Source: an uncultured Alphaproteobacteria bacterium (GTDB taxonomy: Bacteria > Pseudomonadota > Alphaproteobacteria > Rs-D84). Taken from it: a stretch of DNA of 64,000 nt. The DNA lies in the NCBI GenBank assembly GCA_949878575.1, contig CATLAX010000001.1, forward strand, positions 384,220 through 448,219, given 5' to 3'. Shown here in pieces: positions 33,258 through 41,930 of this stretch. Within the stretch, counting starts at the first letter, position 1; each line of letters begins with the position of its first letter. Below the pieces are notes generated by a model. It had not been told where the DNA came from, searched no databases, and worked only from the letters and a program-made list of their open reading frames with translations. A program made the position numbers and the translations under genes.

Positions 33258-34211
33258 TCAGCGTGCGACATCGCCGCGCAATTTTGCATGGCATACATAA
33301 TTTTTCAATATGAAACCGTTTGCCGCATGCCAGTTTAGCATTCCGCGCCAGTTTTCGTCCGGAATCTCAACCGTGGGCAGCTTGTATGGTGTGCGGCCTA
33401 ACTGTTCTTTTACCTGCGGCAGATGGTTTGTGTATATGTGCGCATCATGAAATTCGCCCTTTAGGATGCCCGGTTTTAACCCCGCTTCTTTGGCGTACAG
33501 CAGTAATAACAAAGCATAGCTTGCGATGTTGTACGGAATCCCCAGGAACATGTCGCATGAACGTTGTGTCCAAATCAATGACAGTGTGCCGTCCCGTACA
33601 ATTAATTGATGCATTACGTGGCATGGCGGTAACGCCATTGACGGGAAATCCACAGGATTCCATGCAGACACCAGTATGCGGCGGTCGTTCGGATTGTTTT
33701 TCAGCTTGTATATTGCGTTTGCAACCTGGTCTATGCCGGGCTTTGCCGGATTAAAATTGTCGCATGGATTGTGCTCAATCCGGGCCGTGTCCCACAGATA
33801 TTCCCCGCCAAAATGTCGCCATTGAAATCCGTAAATGGGCCCCAGATCCCGTTCCGTGTCCATTATTTCGTTGCGGATTTTCTGTGCGGCGGTTTCATTT
33901 AGTTTTTGTCCGGTGGTTTTCAGGTTATACACCTGTTCCACCTTTACCGGGTTGGCCCATTCGTTCCATATTTTGCATTTGCGGTCCTGCAGCCATTTTT
34001 TATCAGTTATGCCGCGCAGAAAAAACTCCAGTTCCGTTGCAATGTTTTTCAGCCCCATTTGCTTGGTTGTGATTAATGGGAATCCTGTTTGCATGTCGTG
34101 TACGAATGTCGCGCCGTGTCCCAGGCCGACGTCCGGAATGCCGGTACGGTTGTTTCTGATGTCCGTACAATTTTCAGAAATATTTTTTAGAATATCCAAA
34201 TAAGCTTTCAT
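33258..34211 (-). CDS. thyA: Thymidylate synthase
   Basis: ThyA makes dTMP from dUMP with methylene-tetrahydrofolate. The catalytic nucleophile is Cys197 in LPPCHV, followed by QRSCDMFLGIPYNIASY. The 317-residue length matches the long form with an insertion near residues 90-140, as in Lactobacillus casei. The C-terminus ends GDVAR rather than the usual APVAV, so the terminal residue that closes over the active site differs. No folA gene lies next to it. Confidence 0.95.
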   Translation of the reverse strand: MKAYLDILKNISENCTDIRNNRTGIPDVGLGHGATFVHDMQTGFPLITTKQMGLKNIATELEFFLRGITDKKWLQDRKCKIWNEWANPVKVEQVYNLKTTGQKLNETAAQKIRNEIMDTERDLGPIYGFQWRHFGGEYLWDTARIEHNPCDNFNPAKPGIDQVANAIYKLKNNPNDRRILVSAWNPVDFPSMALPPCHVMHQLIVRDGTLSLIWTQRSCDMFLGIPYNIASYALLLLLYAKEAGLKPGILKGEFHDAHIYTNHLPQVKEQLGRTPYKLPTVEIPDENWRGMLNWHAANGFILKNYVCHAKLRGDVAR

Positions 34212-34229
34212 TTTGCCGGCCTTTATGCA

Positions 34230-34259
34230 AAAACGGGTACAATGTTATGTACCCGTTTG
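34230..34259 (-). terminator. Terminator of tig
   Basis: AAACGGGTAC / GTACCCGTTT stem with an eight-base loop between tig and thyA. Confidence 0.7.
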
Positions 34260-34271
34260 ATGTAATCCGTT

Positions 34272-35576
34272 TTATGCCTGCTTGAACAATTCTTCTGCCT
34301 TAACCTTTTTTTCTTTGGTCTTGACGTGTGTCAGCATTGCATCCAGCGCTTTGCGTTCAAATATCATTCCTCGCAACATGCCCAGGGCGTTCGGGTTCTT
34401 GTTATAGAATTCAAACACCTGCTGCGGGTTTGGATAACGCGCCGCCTCGGCCCAGACCGCCTGTTGCAGGTCTTCGCGCGAAACCTCTACCTTGTTTTGA
34501 GTGCCCCACTCTGCCAAAATCAGACCCAGCTTTACGCGACGTTCGGCTTCTTTGCGCTCTTTCTTGTCGTCCCATTTGTGATCTTCCGCCTTGCAATGAC
34601 CGTCGCAGTGTGCGTGTGTGCGGTCGTGTTCCGCCTTGGCCATTTCCAGTTCCTGGGACACCAAAGTTTCCGGAACATCCAGCTTTACCTTGTCGGCCAG
34701 AATTTCCAACAGTTCATTGCGCATTTCGCTTTGTGCGGCATCCGCATACTGGTCTGTTAAAATCTTTGTGATATGTTCACGCAACGCTTTTACGGATTCC
34801 TGGCCGACGCTTTTGGCCAGTTCGTCATTCAGCTCCGGCAGGATATGGTGACGAATTTCGTGAACCTCAACCTCAAACCGCGCGTCTTTGCCGGCCAGGC
34901 TTTCCGCATGATAATCTTTTGGGAATTTAACCTTTACGTCAAATTTATCGCCTGCTTTGTGGCCTATAATCTGGTCTTCAAAGCCTGGAATGAATGCACC
35001 GCTGCCCAAAATCAGGTGGTGCTTTTTGGCCTCGCCGCCTTCAAAGGCGTCTTTGCCGATAAAGCCTTTGAAATCAATAACGGCAACGTCGCCATCAATC
35101 GCTTTGTATTTTTCATCCTGCTTTTCCGCAACACTGCGGTTTTTGCGAATGTTTTCCAGTGCCTTTTCAACCTCTGCCGGGTCTAGATCCGTGACTTTCT
35201 TTGTTACCGTAAACTTTTCCAAATCAATCGCCGGCAATGTTGGCAGAATATCAAATTCCAAAGAATATTCGGCGTCCTTGCCTATTTCCCAGCCGGCCAG
35301 GTCGGCTTTGGGGGCGCCGGCCAGACGGATTTTTTTATCGGCGATATAGTCTGTTAAATCTTTGTTCATCAGCTTATCAACGGCTTCGCCATATGCTGAT
35401 GCATTGAATTTCTGACGCAATACGGACAGCGGAATATGACCCGGGCGAAATCCCGGCATTTTGGCCTTTTTGCCGTATTCTGTCAAAATTTCATCCGCCG
35501 CCGCCTGCAAATCTGTGGCAGATATGACGCCGCTGACGGAATAATGTAAATCTTTAATTTTTTCTTTTTTGAACAT
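34272..35576 (-). CDS. tig: Trigger factor
   Basis: Trigger factor is a ribosome-bound chaperone that meets nascent chains. The 434-residue protein has the ribosome-binding GFRPGHIP at 42-49, a central FKBP-type PPIase domain (about 150-245) and the helical C-terminal domain. Unusual is a His/Cys-rich insertion at about 317-333 (H, H, H, C, H, C, H within 17 residues) that could bind a metal ion. In many bacteria tig is followed by clpP-clpX-lon; here thyA follows. Confidence 0.95.
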   Translation of the reverse strand: MFKKEKIKDLHYSVSGVISATDLQAAADEILTEYGKKAKMPGFRPGHIPLSVLRQKFNASAYGEAVDKLMNKDLTDYIADKKIRLAGAPKADLAGWEIGKDAEYSLEFDILPTLPAIDLEKFTVTKKVTDLDPAEVEKALENIRKNRSVAEKQDEKYKAIDGDVAVIDFKGFIGKDAFEGGEAKKHHLILGSGAFIPGFEDQIIGHKAGDKFDVKVKFPKDYHAESLAGKDARFEVEVHEIRHHILPELNDELAKSVGQESVKALREHITKILTDQYADAAQSEMRNELLEILADKVKLDVPETLVSQELEMAKAEHDRTHAHCDGHCKAEDHKWDDKKERKEAERRVKLGLILAEWGTQNKVEVSREDLQQAVWAEAARYPNPQQVFEFYNKNPNALGMLRGMIFERKALDAMLTHVKTKEKKVKAEELFKQA

Positions 35577-35659
35577 GTTTTTCCCCTAAAGAACAGTGAA
35601 ATTGCGCAGTGATTATACACGCTTTTTTTATAAACGCAAGCAGGATAATTTATTTTGGA

Positions 35660-35688
35660 TTGACAAACAATATATGGTATCATAGAGT
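35660..35688 (+). promoter_or_regulatory. Possible promoter of the 74-residue protein gene
   Basis: TTGACA at 35660-35665 and TAGAGT at 35683-35688 with a 17-base spacer. The -10 matches consensus at four of six bases. Confidence 0.45.
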
Positions 35689-35717
35689 AAAGCGTAAAAC
35701 AAAGAGGCTTATACCAA

Positions 35718-35942
35718 ATGACAGATAAAGATTTTTTTAGATATTTAAAGGCGGATATGCTGGGACGTTTAATCGCATGTGTCATGGTGTTTGCCGGAAT
35801 GGCGGTATTTGGCACGCCTAATTCTGACAAGAACGGCAAAGACGGCGTCCGCGTTACAAAAAAGATGCCAGTAAACCGCGAATACAACGATTCCGTAACC
35901 CACATAAAATCCGTTATGCAGGTCCCACAAAAATCCCGCTAA
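35718..35942 (+). CDS. Unknown small single-pass membrane protein
   Basis: The 74-residue protein has one hydrophobic helix (about 15-34) and a basic hydrophilic C-terminus. No family is recognised. It has a Shine-Dalgarno-like AGAGG, an upstream promoter and a terminator right after the stop, which supports a real gene. Confidence 0.55.
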   Translation: MTDKDFFRYLKADMLGRLIACVMVFAGMAVFGTPNSDKNGKDGVRVTKKMPVNREYNDSVTHIKSVMQVPQKSR

Positions 35943-35954
35943 AAAATATTATTA

Positions 35955-35983
35955 TAAAAAAACCGCCAAACGGCGGTTTTTTC
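35955..35983. terminator. Bidirectional intrinsic terminator
   Basis: AAAACCGCC / GGCGGTTTT hairpin between the small membrane protein gene and rpsI. Confidence 0.8.
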
Positions 35984-36002
35984 GTATACACGCTTTTGCG
36001 AA

Positions 36003-36491
36003 TTAACGCTTGCTGAACTGGGTGGAACGACGCGCCTTGCGCACACCATAATGCTTACGTTCAACAACACGGCTGTCGCGTGTCAAGAATCCTGCCGCCT
36101 TTAAGGCCGCACGCAATTCCGGTTCCGCTTTTTCCAGCGCCTTGGATATGCCGTGCTTTACCGCGCCCGCCTGGCCGGACAGACCGCCGCCCAAAACGAA
36201 TGCATGAATATCATACGCGGTTTCACGCTTTGTAACGCCAAAAGGCTGGGCGATAATCATCTGCAGTACCGGGCGGCGGAAATATTCCGCTGACGGTGTT
36301 TCGTTTACAAATATATTGCCCTTGCCCGGAACCAAGTAAACACGGGCAACCGAATCCTTGCGCTTGCCGGTGGCATATGTGGCATTTGTCAGTTTTACTG
36401 TTGCCGCCGGTGTCTTCTTTGCGGCGGATTTTGCCGGGGCGGCCTTCTTTGTTGTTTTTGCCGCAGTGGCCTTCTTTTTAACTTCTGTCAT
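36003..36491 (-). CDS. rpsI: 30S ribosomal protein S9
   Basis: S9 sits in the 30S head and its C-terminal tail touches the P-site tRNA. The conserved core starts at [14 protein letters not shown] and ends with [12 protein letters not shown]. At 162 residues it is about 30 longer than usual because of an N-terminal Ala/Lys-rich extension (about 1-35), a style also seen in the GcrA linker. The start codon overlaps the rplM stop by one base (TAATG). Confidence 0.97.
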   Translation of the reverse strand: MTEVKKKATAAKTTKKAAPAKSAAKKTPAATVKLTNATYATGKRKDSVARVYLVPGKGNIFVNETPSAEYFRRPVLQMIIAQPFGVTKRETAYDIHAFVLGGGLSGQAGAVKHGISKALEKAEPELRAALKAAGFLTRDSRVVERKHYGVRKARRSTQFSKR

Positions 36492-36964
36492 TATTCGCCC
36501 CTTTTGTTTTTACGGTTCAATGCACCAAAATCTATAACAATCGGTTTTTGGGCTTCGTGTTTGTGTTCTGCGCCGGCATAAACATGCAGCTTTGTTAAGC
36601 GCTTGTTCGCCAAGGCGACCGCAGTACGGCGGCCCATCATGCGCTTTACCGCGTTGGTAACCAGTTTTTCCGGTTTTTCATCACGCATTTGCCCCAGGGT
36701 GCGTTCTTTCAAAGAACCCGTCCACAAAGAATGCCAAAAGAACTTTGTCTTTTCCGCCTTGCGGCCGGACAATGCAACCTTGTCCGCGTTGATGATGATG
36801 ACATGATCGCCACAGTCCATGTTCGGCGTCCATGTCGGCTTGTTTTTGCCACGCAGGATGTTTGCAGTAAATGCCGCCAAACGCCCCAGCGTGCAATCAG
36901 TTGCGTCAATCAGATACCATTTGGCTTCCAATTCGCACTTTTTTAACGATTTTGTCGCTGCCAT
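36491..36964 (-). CDS. rplM: 50S ribosomal protein L13
   Basis: L13 is an early-assembly protein of the large subunit. The 157-residue sequence has the conserved [37 protein letters not shown] and MLGRR-like region ([15 protein letters not shown]). It is the first gene of the conserved rplM-rpsI operon. Confidence 0.97.
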   Translation of the reverse strand: MAATKSLKKCELEAKWYLIDATDCTLGRLAAFTANILRGKNKPTWTPNMDCGDHVIIINADKVALSGRKAEKTKFFWHSLWTGSLKERTLGQMRDEKPEKLVTNAVKRMMGRRTAVALANKRLTKLHVYAGAEHKHEAQKPIVIDFGALNRKNKRGE

Positions 36965-36985
36965 TGTTTTTACCTTTTTATTAAT

Positions 36986-37024
36986 TTGCGTCGCAATTAT
37001 GACGCAACCGGTTTAAAAAGTCAA
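36986..37024 (-). promoter_or_regulatory. rplM-rpsI promoter with an overlapping inverted repeat
   Basis: On the - strand TTGACT (37019-37024) and CATAAT (36996-37001) are spaced by 17. The -10 lies inside an inverted repeat TTGCGTC-N8-GACGCAA (36986-37007), which could be an operator. Confidence 0.6.
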
Positions 37025-37071
37025 GAATTTTTAATGTGGTATAATAATACCGTATATGTAAAGGCCGCTGT

Positions 37072-38178
37072 TTATCTGTTCTGCCTGTTGTTTTCGCGGT
37101 CTATTCTTTCGCTGTTGGCTATTGTGCATGCGCGCATCTGCCCCAGGCATGTCGTTATGTCCTCGCGGCGGCTGCCGCGCTTCTTTGCTGTCGCGCACTT
37201 GCTGTCCGCACCCAGCGCGTTCGTACACGCATTGTTCCGCTGACAATTCGTCTGGCCCTCTGCGCATGTTATGTCAAAACCGTTGTACGAACTTAACACG
37301 TCAAGATCCGTTTCCAGCTGGTACCGCGCATTCGCCAGATCCCCCGACGTCACCGCGGACTGTATCTTTGCTATATTGCGCAACAGACACTGTAACGCGT
37401 CCTTGCTGCCGCCGGTGCTGTTCAAACAGTCTTCCGCAGACGCCAGACCGCGACGCGATGCGCCACCGCCCGTACCGCCCCCGCCATAGCCGCCGCTGTA
37501 TCCGCCGCCCGTGGAGCCGTCGTCCCCGCCAGAGGCGTCGCCGCCCGTCGCCCCGGCCTTTTGCAGTTTGGTCGTTAAAACAGCCTTTTCCAACTGCGTG
37601 CGAAAACGGCGCAGCATTGCATCCATATACTCGTACTGTTTGTTCATCTGCTGGGCGATTACGGTCGTTTTTAACGCAACTATCTCTTTCATCAGCTGCT
37701 TGTCCGCGCCTTCGGGGTTCTTTTCATCACCTATGTTGTATGCATGCACGCTGCACAGCGCCAGTTCCGCCGTTATCCGATCGTTCGCATCGTTGTCGCA
37801 GCCGTCTCCGGACGTATACAGTCTGGGGGCTGTAACAACAACTTCGTCCAATTCCGTGTCGGTCATTTCCAGGGTTACTGTGCCGCCGTTGGCAAAAGTG
37901 CTGGCCGGGACATCCTTTGGGGCATGTGAAAGATAGCTGAAATGCAAGATTGTTCCGGAATCCGGCACCGTTATTGTAAAGGCCCCGTTTGAATCGGTCG
38001 CCATTCCGTTGGTTAGTTTGTCTTTTTGCTGTACCGTGACGCCAATTCCCGGTTCATATCCACCTGATCCGGTTGGAATAAGAACTTTGCCGGTTACCGT
38101 AATATCAGCCCATGCACCACACGTTAGTATGGAACAAGACATGAATGTTGTAAAAAAACAAATAATTTTATCTCTCAT
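37072..38178 (-). CDS. Secreted protein with carboxypeptidase-regulatory-like domain and EVVVTAP box, no barrel
   Basis: The 368-residue protein has a signal peptide (about 1-24), then a beta-sandwich (about 26-106) like the N-terminal extension of SusC and other TonB-dependent receptors (GKVLIP...PGIGVTVQ...TDSNGAFTITVP). LDEVVVTAP follows at 110-118, as at the start of a plug domain. Instead of a plug and barrel come a helical region, a Gly-rich linker (about 210-245) and a Cys-rich C-terminus with about ten Cys. The function is unknown. The start at 38178 gives a clean signal peptide; the longer frame uses TTG. Confidence 0.7.
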   Translation of the reverse strand: MRDKIICFFTTFMSCSILTCGAWADITVTGKVLIPTGSGGYEPGIGVTVQQKDKLTNGMATDSNGAFTITVPDSGTILHFSYLSHAPKDVPASTFANGGTVTLEMTDTELDEVVVTAPRLYTSGDGCDNDANDRITAELALCSVHAYNIGDEKNPEGADKQLMKEIVALKTTVIAQQMNKQYEYMDAMLRRFRTQLEKAVLTTKLQKAGATGGDASGGDDGSTGGGYSGGYGGGGTGGGASRRGLASAEDCLNSTGGSKDALQCLLRNIAKIQSAVTSGDLANARYQLETDLDVLSSYNGFDITCAEGQTNCQRNNACTNALGADSKCATAKKRGSRREDITTCLGQMRACTIANSERIDRENNRQNR

Positions 38179-38223
38179 CCGGTTATAAATGTTATCAAAA
38201 TAACGAGTTTTGTTCAAGTATAT

Positions 38224-38250
38224 AAAAAACGCCGTTTCCGGCGCTTTTTA
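38224..38250 (-). terminator. Terminator of argS
   Basis: GCGCCGG / CCGGCGT type stem with flanking A- and T-tracts at the end of argS. Confidence 0.7.
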
Positions 38251-39969
38251 CATTTCCCTGGGAATGCTTAACCCCATTAGAGATATAACTGTTTCAAGTG
38301 TCTGCTGTGCGTTGCGCACAATATACAGGCGATTTGCGCGCGTCGCGGCGTCCACATCGTCACGCAATACCGGACAGTTGTGATAGAACGCGTTTATTAT
38401 CTGGCACAAGTCGTATGCGTATCCTGCCAGTATGTCCGGCGACCTGGCATCAAATGCGGCGCGAACGGTGCGTTCAAAATCCAGAATTGAAATAATAAGG
38501 CCGCGTTCATCCGGCATTAATGCGGCCGGCGTCGTCGGATGTGCTGGCGCGTCCGCGCCGGCGCGCCGCAGAACACTGTTCAAACGTACCGCCGTATACA
38601 ATATATATGGCCCCGTACGTCCTTCAAAGCTGGTGACGGCGGCCGGGTCAAATATATAGTCCGATTTTACATCATGCATCAGGTCGGTAAATTTCAGTGC
38701 CGCCAGTGCGATCTGGTCAATCGTTTCGTCGTCCAGATTTTTCCCGGATTCCGTGCAGCGCGTACGCACGGCGTCGCCGACTATACGAATTATGTCCATC
38801 AGTCCGGCCGCATTGCCGTCGCGTGTTTTAAACGGCACGCCGCCTGGGCCGTTTATGGTGCCGAAATACAAATGTTCCAGATTTTCCGTCGGTATCAAAT
38901 CCAGCATTTCTGCAACGCGGAACACCTGCTTGAAATGCAGTTGCTGGCGGGCGTCCGTCAGATACCAGATTTTGTCAGGATTGTCGTTTGTCTTGCGGTA
39001 CCATATCGCGGCCAGGTCGGTCGCCTCGTACGTATCTGCACCGCGGGAATTGTAAAACATAAACGGCGGCATGGGCTCGGCGTCAGTGTCGCGGCGAACT
39101 GTTACAATTTCGGCGCCGTCACTGGGATGTAACAGATTTTTGTCGCGCAGCATCTTTTCAACGACATGCAGATACTGTGACGCGTTTTTTTCACCCAGTG
39201 TCTTGTCAAACGGCATCATGTTTAATTTCCGTATGATGTCGTCCATCATGTCCAATGATACTTTTAAAAACAGATTGTACAGCGCCGTGTACCCGGGATG
39301 ACCGTTTTGCAAATCGGCGGTTATTTCGCGGGCATGATTTAAAAAGACCTCGTCAGATTTGCCGCGTGCGGACGCCGCCGGATAATATGTATCCAGCTCT
39401 GCGGCGGTAATGCGGTAATCTGCCGGATTTATTTTAGATGCATCAAAATTCGATGCAAAAAAGGGCCATTCTGGGTGCAGGCTTTCTATATACGCAATAA
39501 CAAGCCCCATCGGACGCCCCCAGTCGCCGATATGATTGTACGATACGGTTTTGTGGCCCAAAAACTTTGCAATACGATTCAGCGTGTCGCCGACGATGGA
39601 TGTTCGCAGATGCCCTATGTGCAGGGACTTTGCCACATTGTATGATCCGTAATCCATGTCAATAACCATGGGATCTGTTTTGGCTATTTGTGTCGCATCC
39701 GCCGCCGCATTCCATAAAAAATCGTTTTTAATTTTTATGTTTATAAATCCGGGCCCGGCAATGGATGCGTCTGCGACAAAGTCCAGGGCCGCTATTTCCG
39801 GCATGATTTCTGCGGCCAGTTCCCGGGGATTCTTTCCGGCACTGCGCGCCATCACCATGGCGGCGTTTGTTGAAAAGTCGCCAAAATCCCGATTGCGCGG
39901 AATTTCAAGATTGACCGATGTCCCCAGTTTTTGATTTATCGCATCCGATACGTGCTTATACAAATTCAT
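38248..39969 (-). CDS. argS: Arginyl-tRNA synthetase
   Basis: ArgRS charges tRNA-Arg and needs the tRNA for amino-acid activation. The 573-residue protein has the N-terminal Add1 domain (ending near 90), HIGH in AKSLHIGHLRTS, YNHIGDWGRPMG and a C-terminal DALR anticodon domain (FYHNCPVLRDD). Length is normal. It is the last gene of a four-gene operon, 18 bases after the histidine kinase; this linkage is unusual. Confidence 0.95.
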   Translation of the reverse strand: MNLYKHVSDAINQKLGTSVNLEIPRNRDFGDFSTNAAMVMARSAGKNPRELAAEIMPEIAALDFVADASIAGPGFINIKIKNDFLWNAAADATQIAKTDPMVIDMDYGSYNVAKSLHIGHLRTSIVGDTLNRIAKFLGHKTVSYNHIGDWGRPMGLVIAYIESLHPEWPFFASNFDASKINPADYRITAAELDTYYPAASARGKSDEVFLNHAREITADLQNGHPGYTALYNLFLKVSLDMMDDIIRKLNMMPFDKTLGEKNASQYLHVVEKMLRDKNLLHPSDGAEIVTVRRDTDAEPMPPFMFYNSRGADTYEATDLAAIWYRKTNDNPDKIWYLTDARQQLHFKQVFRVAEMLDLIPTENLEHLYFGTINGPGGVPFKTRDGNAAGLMDIIRIVGDAVRTRCTESGKNLDDETIDQIALAALKFTDLMHDVKSDYIFDPAAVTSFEGRTGPYILYTAVRLNSVLRRAGADAPAHPTTPAALMPDERGLIISILDFERTVRAAFDARSPDILAGYAYDLCQIINAFYHNCPVLRDDVDAATRANRLYIVRNAQQTLETVISLMGLSIPREM

Positions 39970-39987
39970 TTCTAAAAAACCTCAAAA

Positions 39988-41268
39988 TTATATCGGCAGT
40001 ACAATTCTGACCCGCAGGCCGCCCATGTCGCTGTTTTCCAAAAACATCTGGCCGCCGTGATTTTCAATGGCCGTCTGGGCAATGGACAGCCCCAGACCCG
40101 TGCCGCCGGTGTCCATGCCGCGCGCTTCGTCCAGGCGGACAAACGGCCGCATGGCGTCGCGTTTTTTGTCATCCGGGATGCCCGGACCGTCGTCTTCTAT
40201 GGTTACGACAACCTGCTCCGCCTCGTCTGTTTCCGTTATTTTTATTTTCTTGTTTGCGTATCTGGCAGCGTTTTCAATTATGTTGCCAAAGGCCCGTGCC
40301 AGCGCCATCGGGCGCGCATAAAACTGAACCGGTTCCGTCGGAAAATCCGTGATAATTTTCTTGCTGCCCGCCGCGTCGCGCGCTATTCTTGTCAGCATTG
40401 CCGGCAATTCCGTCGCCTGCTCTATTTCCGGCATTTCACCGCGTGCAAATGCCAGGTATCCGTTAACCATTTCCGTCATGCGGTCAATGTCGCGCAACAT
40501 GTCCTTTTTCGTCGCCGCACCTGTTTCCACCGCCAGACGCATGCGTGTCAGAGGAGCCTTTAAATCATGGCTGACCGCGTTAAGCATGTCCGTTCTTGTG
40601 CGGTTGTATCTGTCCAGGCGCTCTTTCATTTTTATCATTGCGGCGGCGGCTTCCTTGATTTCCTTGGATCCGGTCGGCTCAAATCCCGGCGCGTCCAAAC
40701 CGCGGCCAAACCTGGATGCGGCGCGTGAAATGCGGCGTATGCTGCGCGTGTGTATGATGATAAACGGCGCAATCAGCACGGATACTATTAACAACGAGCC
40801 CAACAGCCATATTAAAAATACCTCCGTACTGGTGGAATAAACACGGTACAGGGTCGTGCCAAATGTCGCTATCTGGCCGTCTTTGGTTGGAATGTCAATG
40901 TATAACAGACGCTTGCCCTTGTCTATATATATGGACGACGGACGTTGTACGCGCCGCGACAGCTCGTGTGCCAGCGGGCCCGCCTCGCGGGAATCGTTGT
41001 CGTTGTGTTTCGGGCGGTTTAAATGCGGATTTACCGTAACGTTTATTCCGATGCGCTGCGCCATCGCCTGGGTGGCGGCGGTGTCGCCGGCATCCATGAA
41101 ATCCAGCATTGTTGCAACCTCTCCGGCCAGACCGCGCGCCATTGTTGCATGAACGCGGTCCCAGTGATTGCCAAAGAATACGTTTGCCACAATAGTCAGC
41201 GCAACAACCAGCGGTATTAAAATCATCAGTATTGTGCGCCATAGAAAACTGCGTGGTATTAATCTCAT
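39988..41268 (-). CDS. Sensor histidine kinase, EnvZ-like
   Basis: The 426-residue kinase has two transmembrane helices (about 11-32 and 152-173) flanking a periplasmic sensor of about 120 residues, a HAMP domain, and a dimerisation domain with phospho-acceptor His234 in VSHDLKAPLTR. The ATPase domain carries N box (NIIENAARYA), G1 (DDGPGIP) and G2 (GTGLGLSI). The start overlaps the response-regulator stop by four bases, so the two form a pair. The signal is unknown; EnvZ-like kinases often sense osmotic or envelope stress. Confidence 0.93.
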   Translation of the reverse strand: MRLIPRSFLWRTILMILIPLVVALTIVANVFFGNHWDRVHATMARGLAGEVATMLDFMDAGDTAATQAMAQRIGINVTVNPHLNRPKHNDNDSREAGPLAHELSRRVQRPSSIYIDKGKRLLYIDIPTKDGQIATFGTTLYRVYSTSTEVFLIWLLGSLLIVSVLIAPFIIIHTRSIRRISRAASRFGRGLDAPGFEPTGSKEIKEAAAAMIKMKERLDRYNRTRTDMLNAVSHDLKAPLTRMRLAVETGAATKKDMLRDIDRMTEMVNGYLAFARGEMPEIEQATELPAMLTRIARDAAGSKKIITDFPTEPVQFYARPMALARAFGNIIENAARYANKKIKITETDEAEQVVVTIEDDGPGIPDDKKRDAMRPFVRLDEARGMDTGGTGLGLSIAQTAIENHGGQMFLENSDMGGLRVRIVLPI

Positions 41269-41930
41269 TCCGTGTCCTTGTTGTTTCGGGGAACGCCGTT
41301 TGGTTCCGTCATCTTGTACCCGCGCCCGCGAATTGTTATTATGTCTATGTTTGATAATACACTATTTAATTTTCCGCGCAAGCGTTTTGCGACCATTGGC
41401 GATGCCGGTGCAATGTTGCCGACAGGCGACGTCAAACGTTCCAGCAGCTTTTTTTCTTCGCCCGACAGTGCCAGTGTCCGCGGCACGGCATCCGGATTTT
41501 CCACATCCTGAATAAAAAATTCGCCATCCACGAACATCAGGCCGCGCGGCAATTTTGACGCCGTTGCCGATTTTTTCATTATATTGTTTAGCCTTAACAC
41601 CAGTTCGCGCATCTGAAACGGTTTGGCCAGATAATCATCCGCGCCGCCCGCCAGGCCTTCTATTGCGTTTTCCGGGCCGCTAAGCGCGGTGAGCATAATT
41701 ACCGGTGTCGTATCGCCGGCCGCGCGAATTTCTGCTAAGAAACTTAATCCGTCCTGGCCTACCATCATTCTGTCCAGCACTATGGCATCAACGGAAATTT
41801 TATTTAGAATATCCGCCCCGGATTCTGCGGACGGCGCGGCCAAAACATTGAAGCCCTCGTTTCGCAGGCCCGCGGCCAGCGTGCTGCGCAACATGTCGTC
41901 GTCGTCAATAACAAGAACTGTCTTATCCAT
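41265..41930 (-). CDS. OmpR-family response regulator with shortened DNA-binding domain
   Basis: The 221-residue protein has a complete receiver (DDDD at 9-12, phospho-acceptor Asp53 in VLDRMM, LTALSG, KPF). The C-terminal winged helix is recognisable by LALSGEEKKLLERL and TIRGRGYKM, but the middle, with the usual recognition helix and R-x-V-D-V-H-I segment, is about 20 residues shorter and diverged. It still likely binds DNA, but with altered specificity. It overlaps the upstream secreted protein gene by one base and the kinase by four. Confidence 0.88.
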   Translation of the reverse strand: MDKTVLVIDDDDMLRSTLAAGLRNEGFNVLAAPSAESGADILNKISVDAIVLDRMMVGQDGLSFLAEIRAAGDTTPVIMLTALSGPENAIEGLAGGADDYLAKPFQMRELVLRLNNIMKKSATASKLPRGLMFVDGEFFIQDVENPDAVPRTLALSGEEKKLLERLTSPVGNIAPASPMVAKRLRGKLNSVLSNIDIITIRGRGYKMTEPNGVPRNNKDTE

